Origin: an uncultured bacterium
GTDB lineage: Bacteria > Patescibacteriota > Minisyncoccia > Phycocordibacterales > UBA9973
Direction: 5' to 3'
Length of the DNA: 64,000 nt
Assembly (NCBI GenBank): GCA_903825255.1
Contig: CAIJZZ010000030.1
Location: 1-64,000, forward strand
Made by a program: the position numbers and the translations under genes. This document shows, one piece after another, positions 16,335 through 24,920 of this stretch (the stretch's first letter is position 1; each line of letters opens with the position of its first letter). Under the pieces are notes generated by a model that had not been told where the DNA came from, ran no database searches, and saw nothing but the letters and a program-made list of their open reading frames with translations.

Positions 16335-17363
16335 ATGTCAACAATATCATTCAAGCCAAAGCAAGTTACAAAAAAAATTACCTCACATCTTCAAGATCGT
16401 GCTCGTGATGTTATTATGAATCGTTTTGGTTTGACTTCTGAAGCTGAACGTAAAACTCTAGAAGAAATCGGCAAGAAATATGGTATCACTCGTGAACGAG
16501 TTCGCCAGATCGAAGACGTTGCCTTAAACTCAATCAAGAAGTCAGATGCCTATAAGACTGAACAAGCTATTTTTGATGAACTAAAACAATTAATGAATTC
16601 TTTAGGTGGCATTATTGCTGAACATGAACTCTTGCCACATATTTCTAAAGATAAAGCGACTCAGAATCATATCCATTTTTATTTAGTATTGGGAGATGCT
16701 TTCAAAAAACATCGTGAAGATGATCATTTTCATGCTCGCTGGAGTGTCGATGATGAGACAGCTACTCAAATTCATGATTCTTTAAAGAAACTTTATATTT
16801 CTTTAAATGATGAAGATTTAATTCCAGAAACAGAAATGATTAAAAAGTTTTTTGATCAAATGAAAGATGTGGCTGAACAATACAGAAATGAAGAAGTTGC
16901 TCGAAGATGGCTCTCTATTTCTAAAAAGATTTCTAAAAATCCGCTTGGTGAATGGGGAAAATCAACTTCACCAAATATTCGCACTCGTGGAGTTAAAGAT
17001 TATGCTTTCCTAGTTATGCGTAAACATGGCTCACCGATGCATTTCCGAGAAGTCGCTGATGCTATTACTAAAACCTTCGGTCGTAAGACTCACTATGCAA
17101 CTTGTCACAATGAGCTTATTAAAGACCCTAGATTTGTACTAGTAGGCCGTGGAATGTATGCTCTCGCTGAATGGGGTTATAAAGCTGGTATTGCTCGAGA
17201 CGTCATCAAAGATATATTAAAGCGAGAAGGACCACTTTCCAAAGAAGATATTGTCGAGAAGGTTATGAAAGAAAGATATTTTAAGAAAAACACTATTTTG
17301 GTGAATATTCAAAATCCAAAATATTTCAAGAAAAATAAAACAGGACTCTATACACTAGTTTAA
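16335..17363 (+). CDS. sigma-region-4 / HARE-HTH fusion transcription factor
   Basis: The 342 aa protein begins with a sigma70 region 4-like HTH (about residues 22-75; AERKTLEEIGKKYGITRERVRQIE is the -35-recognition helix pair) but has no region 2 or 3, so it cannot act as a complete sigma factor. The middle is helical. Two C-terminal winged-helix modules follow (about 220-285 and 287-342); the first (FLVMRKHGSPMHFREVADAI) resembles the HARE-HTH domain of the RNA polymerase delta subunit RpoE. The combination suggests an RNA polymerase-bound regulator. It has a consensus promoter and a strong terminator. Confidence 0.75.
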   Translation: MSTISFKPKQVTKKITSHLQDRARDVIMNRFGLTSEAERKTLEEIGKKYGITRERVRQIEDVALNSIKKSDAYKTEQAIFDELKQLMNSLGGIIAEHELLPHISKDKATQNHIHFYLVLGDAFKKHREDDHFHARWSVDDETATQIHDSLKKLYISLNDEDLIPETEMIKKFFDQMKDVAEQYRNEEVARRWLSISKKISKNPLGEWGKSTSPNIRTRGVKDYAFLVMRKHGSPMHFREVADAITKTFGRKTHYATCHNELIKDPRFVLVGRGMYALAEWGYKAGIARDVIKDILKREGPLSKEDIVEKVMKERYFKKNTILVNIQNPKYFKKNKTGLYTLV

Positions 17364-17373
17364 ATAATTTTTT

Positions 17374-17408
17374 AAAAAGCATCTCGGTAAAACCCGAGAT
17401 GCTTTTTT
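17374..17408 (+). terminator. terminator after the sigma-4/HARE gene
   Basis: AAAAGCATCTCGG pairs with CCCGAGATGCTTTT around TAAAA, with a T run. Confidence 0.85.
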
Positions 17409-17424
17409 GATTCTATTTTTTCTG

Positions 17425-17475
17425 TATCCCCAAATATTTTGGCTTTGTTTTTGTTTTTGTATTAAAATATAGGGG
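17425..17475 (+). promoter_or_regulatory. inverted repeat masking the start of the 17476 gene
   Basis: ATCCCCAAATATTTT (17426-17440) is inversely repeated as AAAATATAGGGGAT (17464-17477), which covers the AGGGG ribosome-binding sequence and enters the start codon. A transcript starting upstream of 17425 could hide its own start site. Confidence 0.4.
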
Positions 17476-18792
17476 ATGCTTGATTATTTAACTATGATGT
17501 TCGGTCCGTCCTTTACCCTATTTAAAGTAATATGGTGGCTTTTGCCTTTGATTGTTACTATTATACTTGGTCTTTTGACTTGGAAAATTTGGGTGCATTA
17601 TATTCAACAGGATTTTATTTCTGGTATTGATTTTGTTTTACTTGAAATCATACCGCCAAGAGATGTCTTACGATCCCCAAAAGCGATGGAGCTTTTTATT
17701 AATAATGCACTGTACCATTGGAGTATGAAAGGAGGACGTGAAGAATATTGGCAGGGTGCTGTATGGTTTTGGTTTTCTTTGGAAATTGCTTCAATCGAAG
17801 GGCAAGTGCATTTTTACATTCGTACGCCTACGCGTGTTCAAAGTTTGATTGAAACTCAGATGTATGCACAATATCCTCAATCTCAGGTAAAAGTAGCTGA
17901 AGATTATACTTTAGCGGTAGATGAAATAAATCCTAGAAGTGCTTGGAATCTTTGGGGTTGTGAATTTAAATTAACTAAACCAGAAGTTTTTCCTTTGAAA
18001 ACTTATGTAGATTTTGGCTTAGATAAAGATCCAAAAGAAGAATTCAAAGTTGATCCGATTTCCTCGGTTGTGGAGCTTTTTGGTTCTATTGGTAAGGGAG
18101 AGCAGATGTGGTCGCAAATTATAATCACACCTTCAAAAAAAGTTTATCACCATGGTGGAAAAAAATATGATTGGGTGGAGGAAGGTCAAATGCAAATTAA
18201 AAAAATACTAGCACCTTATACTGGTTCACGTGCTAAAGCCCCATTAGATAAATCTGGAGGTTTCTCTCAGGAAATTCGTGCTCCAGGTTTTATGGATGAA
18301 GTAGTTAAAGCTTCTGGAAGAAAACTCACCAAACTTGGTTTTGAGACTGGAATTAGAATTTGTTATGTAGCTAAAAAAGAAGCTTTTCAGATGAGTAATA
18401 GACGTAATATGCGTTTGATTTTTCGTCAATATGCAAATCCGTTTTCCAACGAACTTTATCGTTTTAATTCAACTCAGGCGGATGCTTATAGTGGATGGTG
18501 GCCGGCTTCTCCGAAAACTGTGATGCTTTTAGCTGATAGAATGCTTCATGCTTATAGAGAACGTGAGTTTTTTCATTTACCTATGCGACATCATATTTTT
18601 AATCAACATACACCCTTTGGGCTTTGGCCATTTTCGATGTGGCTAAAACCATACTTTCATCCAATAACTTTTGTTTTAAATGTGGAGGAATTAGCGACAC
18701 TTTGGCATTTCCCGGGCCAGATATTAAAAGTTCCAACTCTCGAGCGTATAGAGTCAAAAGAAGCTTCTCCACCTACAAATTTACCGACATAA
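17476..18792 (+). CDS. membrane protein of a CPR-type conjugation-like system, unknown role
   Basis: The 438 aa product has an N-terminal membrane hairpin (about residues 12-38) and a large cytoplasmic domain with many aromatic residues (ALYHWSMKGGREEYWQGAVWFWFSLEIASIEGQVHFYIRT). The domain resembles, by its HFYIRTP..L..QMYAQYP..QV element, membrane proteins found beside VirD4/HerA-like ATPases in CPR genomes; that link is from memory and not proven here. Two such ATPases lie at 41.0 and 45.1 kb. It precedes mltG by three bases, so the two are co-transcribed. A peptidoglycan lyase next to a transfer-like component fits an envelope-spanning machine. Confidence 0.55.
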   Translation: MLDYLTMMFGPSFTLFKVIWWLLPLIVTIILGLLTWKIWVHYIQQDFISGIDFVLLEIIPPRDVLRSPKAMELFINNALYHWSMKGGREEYWQGAVWFWFSLEIASIEGQVHFYIRTPTRVQSLIETQMYAQYPQSQVKVAEDYTLAVDEINPRSAWNLWGCEFKLTKPEVFPLKTYVDFGLDKDPKEEFKVDPISSVVELFGSIGKGEQMWSQIIITPSKKVYHHGGKKYDWVEEGQMQIKKILAPYTGSRAKAPLDKSGGFSQEIRAPGFMDEVVKASGRKLTKLGFETGIRICYVAKKEAFQMSNRRNMRLIFRQYANPFSNELYRFNSTQADAYSGWWPASPKTVMLLADRMLHAYREREFFHLPMRHHIFNQHTPFGLWPFSMWLKPYFHPITFVLNVEELATLWHFPGQILKVPTLERIESKEASPPTNLPT

Positions 18793-18795
18793 TTT

Positions 18796-19740
18796 ATGGA
18801 AAACTCTCCTTTAATAGACAATCAAAATCTTCCCTTAGATAATTCTTCTAGTTTAAAACGTTATAAAAAATTCGTATTTTTTTGTACAGCCGGTATAATT
18901 ATTTTTCTGATATTATTTTACTCACTTTTTTTTAGTGCGCCGAAAAATTTTCCGGTGAATAAAGATATTAATATTGCTCAAGGGTCGACCTTACGAAGTC
19001 TTTCAAAAGAATTAAAGAAAGAAAATGTTATTCGTTCGAGAGTCGCTTTTGAAGCTTTTATTATAATTTACGGAGGTGAGAAACACATTGCTCAGGGAGA
19101 TTATTTATTTGAAAGTAAATTACCAGTATTTGAAATTGCCCGCCGTATTTCCAATCGAGATCATCATTTAATAACGATCAAGATTACAATTCCGGAAGGT
19201 TTTAATATTTCGGAAATGGCAGATGTTTTTTCTGCAAAATTAAAGAATTTCAACAAAGATAATTTTTTAATGGAAGCAAAAGTGGATGAAGGTTATCTTT
19301 TTCCGGACACTTATTTTTTCTTTTCCACTGCCAATGAAAATGATGTTTTAAATTATTTGAAAGATAATTTTGAAAAGAAAATATTATCACTGAAGCCTCA
19401 AATAATTTCTTCAGGTAAAACTGAAAAGGATATTATAACGATGGCTTCTTTGATTGAGCGTGAAGCGAAAGGGGATGCAGATAGGGGAATTATATCTGGA
19501 ATTTTATGGAATCGTATTTCTAAAAAAATGCCTTTACAAATAGACGCAGCACCTGAGACTTATAAAACAAAAGGCTTACCTAAAAATCCTATTTGTGATC
19601 CAGGGTTAGAGGCTATTTTTGCTTCGATTCATCCCGTTAACTCACCTTATCTTTATTATTTACATGACAAAGATGGTATGATCCACTATGCACGTACCTT
19701 CGCTGAACATAAAAAAAATATCGCTAAATATTTAAAATAA
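18796..19740 (+). CDS. mltG: endolytic murein transglycosylase MltG/YceG
   Basis: MltG cleaves nascent glycan strands at the outer face of the membrane and sets strand length. The 314 aa protein has one membrane anchor (about residues 27-48), a LysM-like subdomain (about 60-110), and the YceG catalytic domain with ITIPEGFNISEMADVF and MASLIEREAKGDADRG, whose first Glu (about E221) is the expected catalytic residue. Further matches are GILWNRISKKMPLQID, GLPKNPICDPGLEAI, and HYARTFAEHKKN. The usual SPYNTY stretch between the last two blocks is shortened to PETYKTKGLP. Its stop overlaps the next start by one base. Confidence 0.92.
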   Translation: MENSPLIDNQNLPLDNSSSLKRYKKFVFFCTAGIIIFLILFYSLFFSAPKNFPVNKDINIAQGSTLRSLSKELKKENVIRSRVAFEAFIIIYGGEKHIAQGDYLFESKLPVFEIARRISNRDHHLITIKITIPEGFNISEMADVFSAKLKNFNKDNFLMEAKVDEGYLFPDTYFFFSTANENDVLNYLKDNFEKKILSLKPQIISSGKTEKDIITMASLIEREAKGDADRGIISGILWNRISKKMPLQIDAAPETYKTKGLPKNPICDPGLEAIFASIHPVNSPYLYYLHDKDGMIHYARTFAEHKKNIAKYLK

Positions 19741-20267
19741 TGAGAAAACACAATTTTGCTTTTATTGATATGGAAATGACCGGTTTGAATGTTTTAAAAC
19801 ATGAGATTATTGAAATTGGCTGTGTGGTGACTACACCTGAACTTAAAATAATTGAAGAATTTGAATTAAAAATAAAACCAGAACATATTGAAAATGCAGA
19901 TAAAATATCATTAAAAATTAATCAATATAAAGAAGAAGATTGGGAGTTTGGTTATGGCTTAGAAGAAGCCTTAAAAATTTTTTCAGAAAAAGTTAAAGGT
20001 TGTATTATGGTAGGACAAAATGTCACTTTTGATGCAGTTTTTTTAGAGCATGCTTTGACTAAATTAAATTTACCAAATACCTTACACTATCATCGCTTAG
20101 ATACGATTTCTATTGCTTGGGCAAAATTACATAAAGATCCTGATTTAGACCATTTTTCTTTACGAGAAATGTGTAAGCGTTTTGGCATAGAAAATAAAAA
20201 TCCACATCATGCGCTCTCTGATGCGCAGGCTACCTATGAGCTTTACAAAAAGCTTATGAGTCTATAG
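19740..20267 (+). CDS. DEDDh 3'-5' exonuclease (oligoribonuclease-like)
   Basis: The 175 aa product is a DnaQ-fold nuclease with Exo I FIDMEMTGL (D10, E12), Exo II VGQNVTFDAVFLEHAL, and Exo III HHALSDAQATYELY with the DEDDh His and Asp. FIDMEMTGL is close to the WIDLEMTGL of oligoribonuclease, and the size fits Orn, but a stand-alone PolIII epsilon-like exonuclease is possible. The ATG overlaps the stop of mltG, and mnmA follows eight bases later, so all three are translationally linked. Confidence 0.85.
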   Translation: MRKHNFAFIDMEMTGLNVLKHEIIEIGCVVTTPELKIIEEFELKIKPEHIENADKISLKINQYKEEDWEFGYGLEEALKIFSEKVKGCIMVGQNVTFDAVFLEHALTKLNLPNTLHYHRLDTISIAWAKLHKDPDLDHFSLREMCKRFGIENKNPHHALSDAQATYELYKKLMSL

Positions 20268-20275
20268 AATCAAGA

Positions 20276-21472
20276 ATGATGAAAAAAAGGGTTGTTTTTG
20301 TTGGACTTTCAGGGGGCGTAGATTCCTCAGTATCTGCTGCGCTTTTAAAAGAACAAGGCTATGATGTCGTGGGGGTTTTTATTCGTACTTGGCACCCAGA
20401 TTTTTTGGAATGTAATGAAGAAGAAGAAAGACTTGATGCGATGCGCGTCGCGACGCATTTGAATATTCCATTTCTTACTTTTGATTTCGAAGACGTCTAC
20501 AAAAAAGCAGTGGCTGATTATATGATTACTGAATATAAAGCAGGTCATACGCCCAATCCGGATGTGATGTGTAATAAAGAAGTGAAGTTTGGAGCTTTCC
20601 TCCGAAAAGCACTTTCCATGGGTGCAGATTTTGTGGCAACAGGGCATTATGCTATAAAAAATGAGAAATATACTTTTTTGAATGGTCTGGCCGAGCGTAC
20701 TCGCGAGGAGGACCGAGGACCTGAAAAAAAGAATATTTCTTATTTTTTAAATAAGGGAAAAGATTTAACAAAAGACCAAGCTTATTTTCTCTGGACTTTA
20801 AAGCAAGAACAACTTTCTAAAATTATTTTTCCAGTTGGTCATTTAGAAAAAATGGAAGTTCGAAAATTAGCCAAAAAATTTAAATTACCTGTGGCCGAAA
20901 AGAAAGATAGTCAAGGTATTTGTTTTTTGGGTGCGGTAGATTTAAAAGATTTTTTAAAACATTATATCCAAGAAAAAAAAGGTGAAGTTAGAAATGAAAA
21001 TGAAGAAATTATAGGTTATCATGATGGCGCAGTTTTCCATACCTTAGGAGAACGTCACGGCTTTACGATTACTAAAAAAAGTCCGACAGATGGAGCTTAT
21101 TATATAATTGCGAAGGACATAGAGAAAAATATTTTATATGTGTCTCAAGACAAAAACTATCTTAAAAAGAGCACGGATATTTTTTTACTAAAAAATTCCT
21201 CGTGCTCGCGCCAGTCGCGTTTCCAAGTCTCTTTTCAAAATAATTTTTGTCTTTCGTTAAAAGAGGTAAATTGGATTTCACAAGTTCCTAAAGAAAATAA
21301 AAAATATACTGCCCAAATTCGTTATCATGGGGAATTTTTAAAGTGCCAAATAAGAAATTTTAAACCAGATTCTGTTCAGGTAATTTTTGAAAAACAAATT
21401 CTCGTCGATTCCGGTCAATCCTGTGTTTTATATGATAAAGATATTTGCTTAGGTGGAGGAGTAATAATCTAG
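20276..21472 (+). CDS. mnmA: tRNA 2-thiouridylase MnmA with in-frame palindromic insertion
   Basis: MnmA installs the 2-thio group on U34 of tRNA-Lys, -Glu and -Gln using sulfur relayed from a cysteine desulfurase. The PP-loop VGLSGGVDSSVSA lies at the N-terminus, the first catalytic Cys in NPDVMCNKEVKFG, the second in KDSQGICFLG, and the C-terminal barrel ends with ...CLGGGVI. The product is 398 aa, slightly long. Residues 135-150 (LNGLAERTREEDRGPEK) are an insertion coded by a family A palindromic element, and the C-terminal domain has another odd G+C-rich stretch (SSCSRQSRF). Two ATGs are adjacent; either may start. Confidence 0.94.
   Translation: MMKKRVVFVGLSGGVDSSVSAALLKEQGYDVVGVFIRTWHPDFLECNEEEERLDAMRVATHLNIPFLTFDFEDVYKKAVADYMITEYKAGHTPNPDVMCNKEVKFGAFLRKALSMGADFVATGHYAIKNEKYTFLNGLAERTREEDRGPEKKNISYFLNKGKDLTKDQAYFLWTLKQEQLSKIIFPVGHLEKMEVRKLAKKFKLPVAEKKDSQGICFLGAVDLKDFLKHYIQEKKGEVRNENEEIIGYHDGAVFHTLGERHGFTITKKSPTDGAYYIIAKDIEKNILYVSQDKNYLKKSTDIFLLKNSSCSRQSRFQVSFQNNFCLSLKEVNWISQVPKENKKYTAQIRYHGEFLKCQIRNFKPDSVQVIFEKQILVDSGQSCVLYDKDICLGGGVII
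20675..20735 (+). repeat. palindromic element family A, copy 2 (in mnmA)
   Basis: It shares TTTTTTGAATGGTCTGGCCG and GAGGACCGAGGACCTGA with copy 1 in the cysteine desulfurase gene, in the same reading phase (NGLAE...EDRGPEK). The central hairpin differs (CGTACTCGCG). Confidence 0.8.
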
Positions 21473-21474
21473 CT

Positions 21475-21502
21475 TTGAAAAATTCTTACTACGAGTTATA
21501 AT
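21475..21502 (+). promoter_or_regulatory. promoter, leaderless (TTGAAA-16-TATAAT)
   Basis: -35 at 21475-21480 and -10 at 21497-21502, then six bases to the ATG at 21509. Confidence 0.65.
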
Positions 21503-21508
21503 ATCAAA

Positions 21509-21985
21509 ATGATACAAATTTTTACACAGAATAGTGAAGTTATTTTTAGATTATTACTAGCTGTAGTCTTAGGGATGTTGATTGGAGCAGAGCGTCTCTT
21601 AGTTCATAAGGAAGCTGGGATGAAAACTCATGCACTAGTTTCGATGGGTTCTGCGCTTTTTATAATTATTTCTGAATATTTAGCCATAAAATATCAAGGT
21701 TTCGGTGGTTTTAATCCAGCTATAATTGCTGCTAATATTATTGTTGGTATTGGATTTTTAGGCGCTGGTTCTATTATTCACCAGGGTGATAAACCAATGG
21801 GGCTTACGACAGCCGCTGGTTTTTGGGTTACAGCAGCGATAGGTATGTCTGCCGGGTTTGGTATGTTTAGCTTAGCAATTATTGCCACAATCCTTGTGCT
21901 TATTATTTTTATTGTGATGAATTTAATTGAAAAACCTATCAAAAAAATTTCTGATAGAGCTTTAGCAAAAAATCAAAAAGAATAA
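21509..21985 (+). CDS. MgtC/SapB family membrane protein
   Basis: The 158 aa product has four membrane helices and the MgtC core FRLLLAVVLGMLIGAERLL...AGMKTHALVSMGSALF, followed by GIGFLGAGSIIH and GLTTAAGFWVTAAIGMSAGFG. MgtC proteins support growth at low Mg2+ and modulate ATP synthase or K+ balance; the exact role here is not inferable. The C-terminal soluble domain of long MgtC proteins is absent. It is driven by its own leaderless-type promoter and is followed 11 bases later by alaS. Confidence 0.9.
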   Translation: MIQIFTQNSEVIFRLLLAVVLGMLIGAERLLVHKEAGMKTHALVSMGSALFIIISEYLAIKYQGFGGFNPAIIAANIIVGIGFLGAGSIIHQGDKPMGLTTAAGFWVTAAIGMSAGFGMFSLAIIATILVLIIFIVMNLIEKPIKKISDRALAKNQKE

Positions 21986-21996
21986 AAAATAATTTT

Positions 21997-23640
21997 ATGC
22001 AATCGAATGAAATCAGGCAACGATTTTTAAATTTTTTTGAAAAAAGGGGACATAAAATAATTCCTTCTTCTTCTTTGGTTCCAGAGAATGATCCTTCAGT
22101 ATTATTTACGACGGCTGGTATGCAACAATTCAAGCCATATTATTTAAATCATAATTTAGCTCTAAAAGATTTTGGTGCAAAAAATATCACGACTGTGCAG
22201 AAATGCATTCGTACAGGCGACATTGAAGAAGTGGGTGACAATACACATCTTACTTTTTTTGAAATGTTAGGTAATTTTTCTTTTGGCGGATATGGTCGCA
22301 AAGAGGCCATAGAGTATGCTTATGAGTTTATTACTAAAGAAATGAAGTTGGAAATTTCTTATGTGACTATTTTTGAAGGAGATAAAAATATGCCGAAAGA
22401 CGAAGAATCAGAAAAAATTTGGAAAGAGCTCGGTATAAAAAATATAAAAGGAGAGTTAGAAGAAGTTTTCTGGGGACCGACGGGGGACAGTGGGCCTTGT
22501 GGACCAACCACGGAGATATATTGCAAAAATGCCGAAGGTATTGATGTGGAAATTTGGAATATAGTTTTTAATGAATATTTTTGTAATGGTTCGCGAGAAC
22601 AATTAGATAAAGGAGAAGCAAAGCTTGAAAGATTGCCTGTAGTAGGAGTTGATACAGGGATGGGACTTGAGAGATTAGTCACTATCGTACAAAAAAAGGA
22701 AAGTGTGTACGATACAGATTTATTTAGCGGAGAGAAAACAAAAGAGGAAAGAATTGTGGCTGATCATATTAAGGCGGCTCTTTTTATGATTTTTGATGGA
22801 GTGCATCCCTCAAACGTTGGACCAGGTTATGTTTTACGTAGATTGATTCGCCGGGCAGTGCGATTTTCTAAAAAACCTTTAGAAGAAATTATTAAAAAAA
22901 ATAAAGATATTTACTCAGGTATTTACAATATTGATGATAAAGAAGAAATTAAAAAGGAAGAAAATAAATTTAGAGAAACTCTTGAGAAAGGAATGAAGGA
23001 ATTTGAAAAAGGTATTGATCCATTTATACTTTTCACTACTTATGGTTTTCCTATAGAACTTACCTTGGAATTGGCCAAAGAAAAAGGAATAAAAATAGAT
23101 TTAGAAGGTTTTAATCAGAAGATGACAGAACATCAGAAGCTCTCACAGACTGCTTCGGCTGGCATGTTTAAAGGTGGACTTGCGAATCATAATGAAAAAA
23201 CAATAAGGCTACATACAGCGCATCATTTACTTTTAGCAGCTTTGCAGAAAATAGTCAGTCCTGAAATAAAACAAAAAGGCAGTAATATTACTGAAGAGCG
23301 TTTGAGAATGGATTTTACTTTCGAGCGTAAATTGACTGAAGAAGAAAAAAAGAAAGTGGAAGATTTAGTAAATGAAAAAATTAAGGAAGGTTTAAGTGTA
23401 ATTAAAAAAGAAATGCCTTTAGCTGAGGCCGAAAAATTAGGCGCGCAAATGGAATTTGGCGCTAAATACCCCGAAGTTGTTTCAGTTTATTTTGTAGAAG
23501 AGCCAGACGGTACTTATTTTTCTAAAGAATTTTGTGGCGGTCCACATGTGAACAACACGGGTGAGCTAGGATATTTTAAAATTCAAAAAGAAGAAGCCAG
23601 TTCTCAAGGTGTCAGACGTATAAAAGCTGTACTTGAATAA
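21997..23640 (+). CDS. alaS: alanyl-tRNA synthetase lacking the C-terminal oligomerisation domain
   Basis: The 547 aa enzyme has the class II catalytic core (RFLNFFEKRGHKIIPSSSLVP, TTAGMQQFKPYY, GNFSFGGYGRKEAI, GMGLERLV) and the editing domain with Zn ligands HTAHH and CGGPHV. It stops right after the SAD end GVRRIKAVLE. The DHHA1/C-Ala region that gives typical bacterial AlaRS its ~875 aa is missing, and the region after the catalytic core is compact. Editing should be retained, while tRNA tethering by C-Ala is lost. Such short AlaRS proteins are usual in reduced CPR genomes. Confidence 0.95.
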   Translation: MQSNEIRQRFLNFFEKRGHKIIPSSSLVPENDPSVLFTTAGMQQFKPYYLNHNLALKDFGAKNITTVQKCIRTGDIEEVGDNTHLTFFEMLGNFSFGGYGRKEAIEYAYEFITKEMKLEISYVTIFEGDKNMPKDEESEKIWKELGIKNIKGELEEVFWGPTGDSGPCGPTTEIYCKNAEGIDVEIWNIVFNEYFCNGSREQLDKGEAKLERLPVVGVDTGMGLERLVTIVQKKESVYDTDLFSGEKTKEERIVADHIKAALFMIFDGVHPSNVGPGYVLRRLIRRAVRFSKKPLEEIIKKNKDIYSGIYNIDDKEEIKKEENKFRETLEKGMKEFEKGIDPFILFTTYGFPIELTLELAKEKGIKIDLEGFNQKMTEHQKLSQTASAGMFKGGLANHNEKTIRLHTAHHLLLAALQKIVSPEIKQKGSNITEERLRMDFTFERKLTEEEKKKVEDLVNEKIKEGLSVIKKEMPLAEAEKLGAQMEFGAKYPEVVSVYFVEEPDGTYFSKEFCGGPHVNNTGELGYFKIQKEEASSQGVRRIKAVLE

Positions 23641-23667
23641 CAACAACCGTGCTGTATGGATTATCAT

Positions 23668-23728
23668 ATACCAATAGCTCTCGGACATTAAATAAATAAA
23701 CTTGTTTATGTTCCTCGTTTATTGGTAT
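23668..23728 (+). promoter_or_regulatory. nested dyads around the promoter of the actin-fold gene
   Basis: ATACCAATA (23668-23676) and TATTGGTAT (23720-23728) are perfect inverted repeats, and the right arm overlaps the -10. Between them sits the palindrome ATAAACTTGTTTAT (about 23696-23709). This is possibly an operator. Confidence 0.4.
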
Positions 23729-23731
23729 AAT
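23702..23731 (+). promoter_or_regulatory. promoter, leaderless (TTGTTT-18-TGG-TATAAT)
   Basis: Extended -10 TGGTATAAT ends at 23731, exactly six bases before the ATG at 23738. Confidence 0.6.
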
Positions 23732-23737
23732 TATTGT

Positions 23738-24913
23738 ATGGGAATTTTTTCAAAAAAGAAAAAAGAAGCTGAACTAACAGCTGTATTTGATATTGGTTCT
23801 TCTTCAGTGGGTGCAGCACTTTTTTATAAACAAAATACAGGAGTTCCTAAAATAATTTTTTCTATTCGTGAACCTATCAAATTTGAAGAAAAAATAGAAT
23901 TTGATAAATTTTTATCTTTGACTATGAAGTCACTAGACATTTTGGTAAAGAAAATTTCTTTGGCAGGTTTTGGCGCACCTCTAAGTATTTTTTGTGTTTT
24001 ATCTTCTCCGTGGTATGTTTCTCAGACTCGCCATATAACCTTACAGAAAAATGTCCCGTTTTTATTTACTTCTAAATTAGCTGACAATCTAACTCAAAGA
24101 GAAATTACTCTCTTTAAAGAAGAGCATTTATTAAAATATGCGAATACCTCTAATGAGATTAGACAAATTGAGATAAAAAATATAAAGACCATGTTGAATG
24201 GCTATGCCATTTTAGACCCATTAAATAAGCAAACTGAAGAGATCAAAATGTCCTTTTTTGTTTCTATGGCTGAAGAAAAAGTTTTAAAAAATATTGAGGA
24301 AGTAATAAGTAAACATTTTCATACAAAAAATATTAAATTTTCTTCTTTTTTAATGGCCTCTTTTGCTGTAGTACGTGATCTTTTCATAAATCAAGAAGAT
24401 TTTCTTTTAATAGACATTAGTGGAGAAGTGACAGACATTTCAATTGTAAAAAAAGATACTCTAAGTGAATCTATATCATATCCTTTAGGTCGCAATTTTA
24501 TGATTCGTGGAATAGCCGGAGCCCTAGATTGTTCACTCGACGAAGCAAAATCATTTCTTTCATTATATAAAGACGGGCATGCCCTAGAATCTTTTGAGAA
24601 AAAACTCGAACCAGTTATTAATCAATTAAAAAATGAATGGTTAAAAGTATTTCAAGAATCATTAGTTAATCTTTCTAATGACATTTCCATTCCCGCGACT
24701 GTTTTTATTACCATTGATCAGGGCTTCGCTGATTTTTTCTCTGAAATTATAAAAAATGAACAATTTAATCAATATGTTTTAAGTGAATCAAAATTCAAGA
24801 TTACTTTCTTAGGTACAGAGGCACTTCATGGTATAGCTTCGTTTCAAGAAAATGTAATTCGTGATCCTTTTATGATTTTAGAGTCAGTTTATATTAATAG
24901 ATTTTTACATTAA
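23738..24913 (+). CDS. FtsA/PilM-like actin-fold ATPase
   Basis: The product (391 aa from the preferred ATG) has the ASKHA nucleotide-binding motifs: phosphate-1 TAVFDIGSSSVGAALF near the N-terminus and phosphate-2 FLLIDISGEVTDISIVKK in the middle. These resemble FtsA and PilM of cell division and type IV pilus systems. An upstream in-frame ATG at 23702 would add 12 hydrophobic residues that overlap the promoter, so I reject it. The gene is seven bases from a single-pass membrane protein, the layout of PilM with its membrane partner PilN. I infer a cytoplasmic ATPase that docks on that partner. Confidence 0.72.
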   Translation: MGIFSKKKKEAELTAVFDIGSSSVGAALFYKQNTGVPKIIFSIREPIKFEEKIEFDKFLSLTMKSLDILVKKISLAGFGAPLSIFCVLSSPWYVSQTRHITLQKNVPFLFTSKLADNLTQREITLFKEEHLLKYANTSNEIRQIEIKNIKTMLNGYAILDPLNKQTEEIKMSFFVSMAEEKVLKNIEEVISKHFHTKNIKFSSFLMASFAVVRDLFINQEDFLLIDISGEVTDISIVKKDTLSESISYPLGRNFMIRGIAGALDCSLDEAKSFLSLYKDGHALESFEKKLEPVINQLKNEWLKVFQESLVNLSNDISIPATVFITIDQGFADFFSEIIKNEQFNQYVLSESKFKITFLGTEALHGIASFQENVIRDPFMILESVYINRFLH

Positions 24914-24920
24914 AATATTT

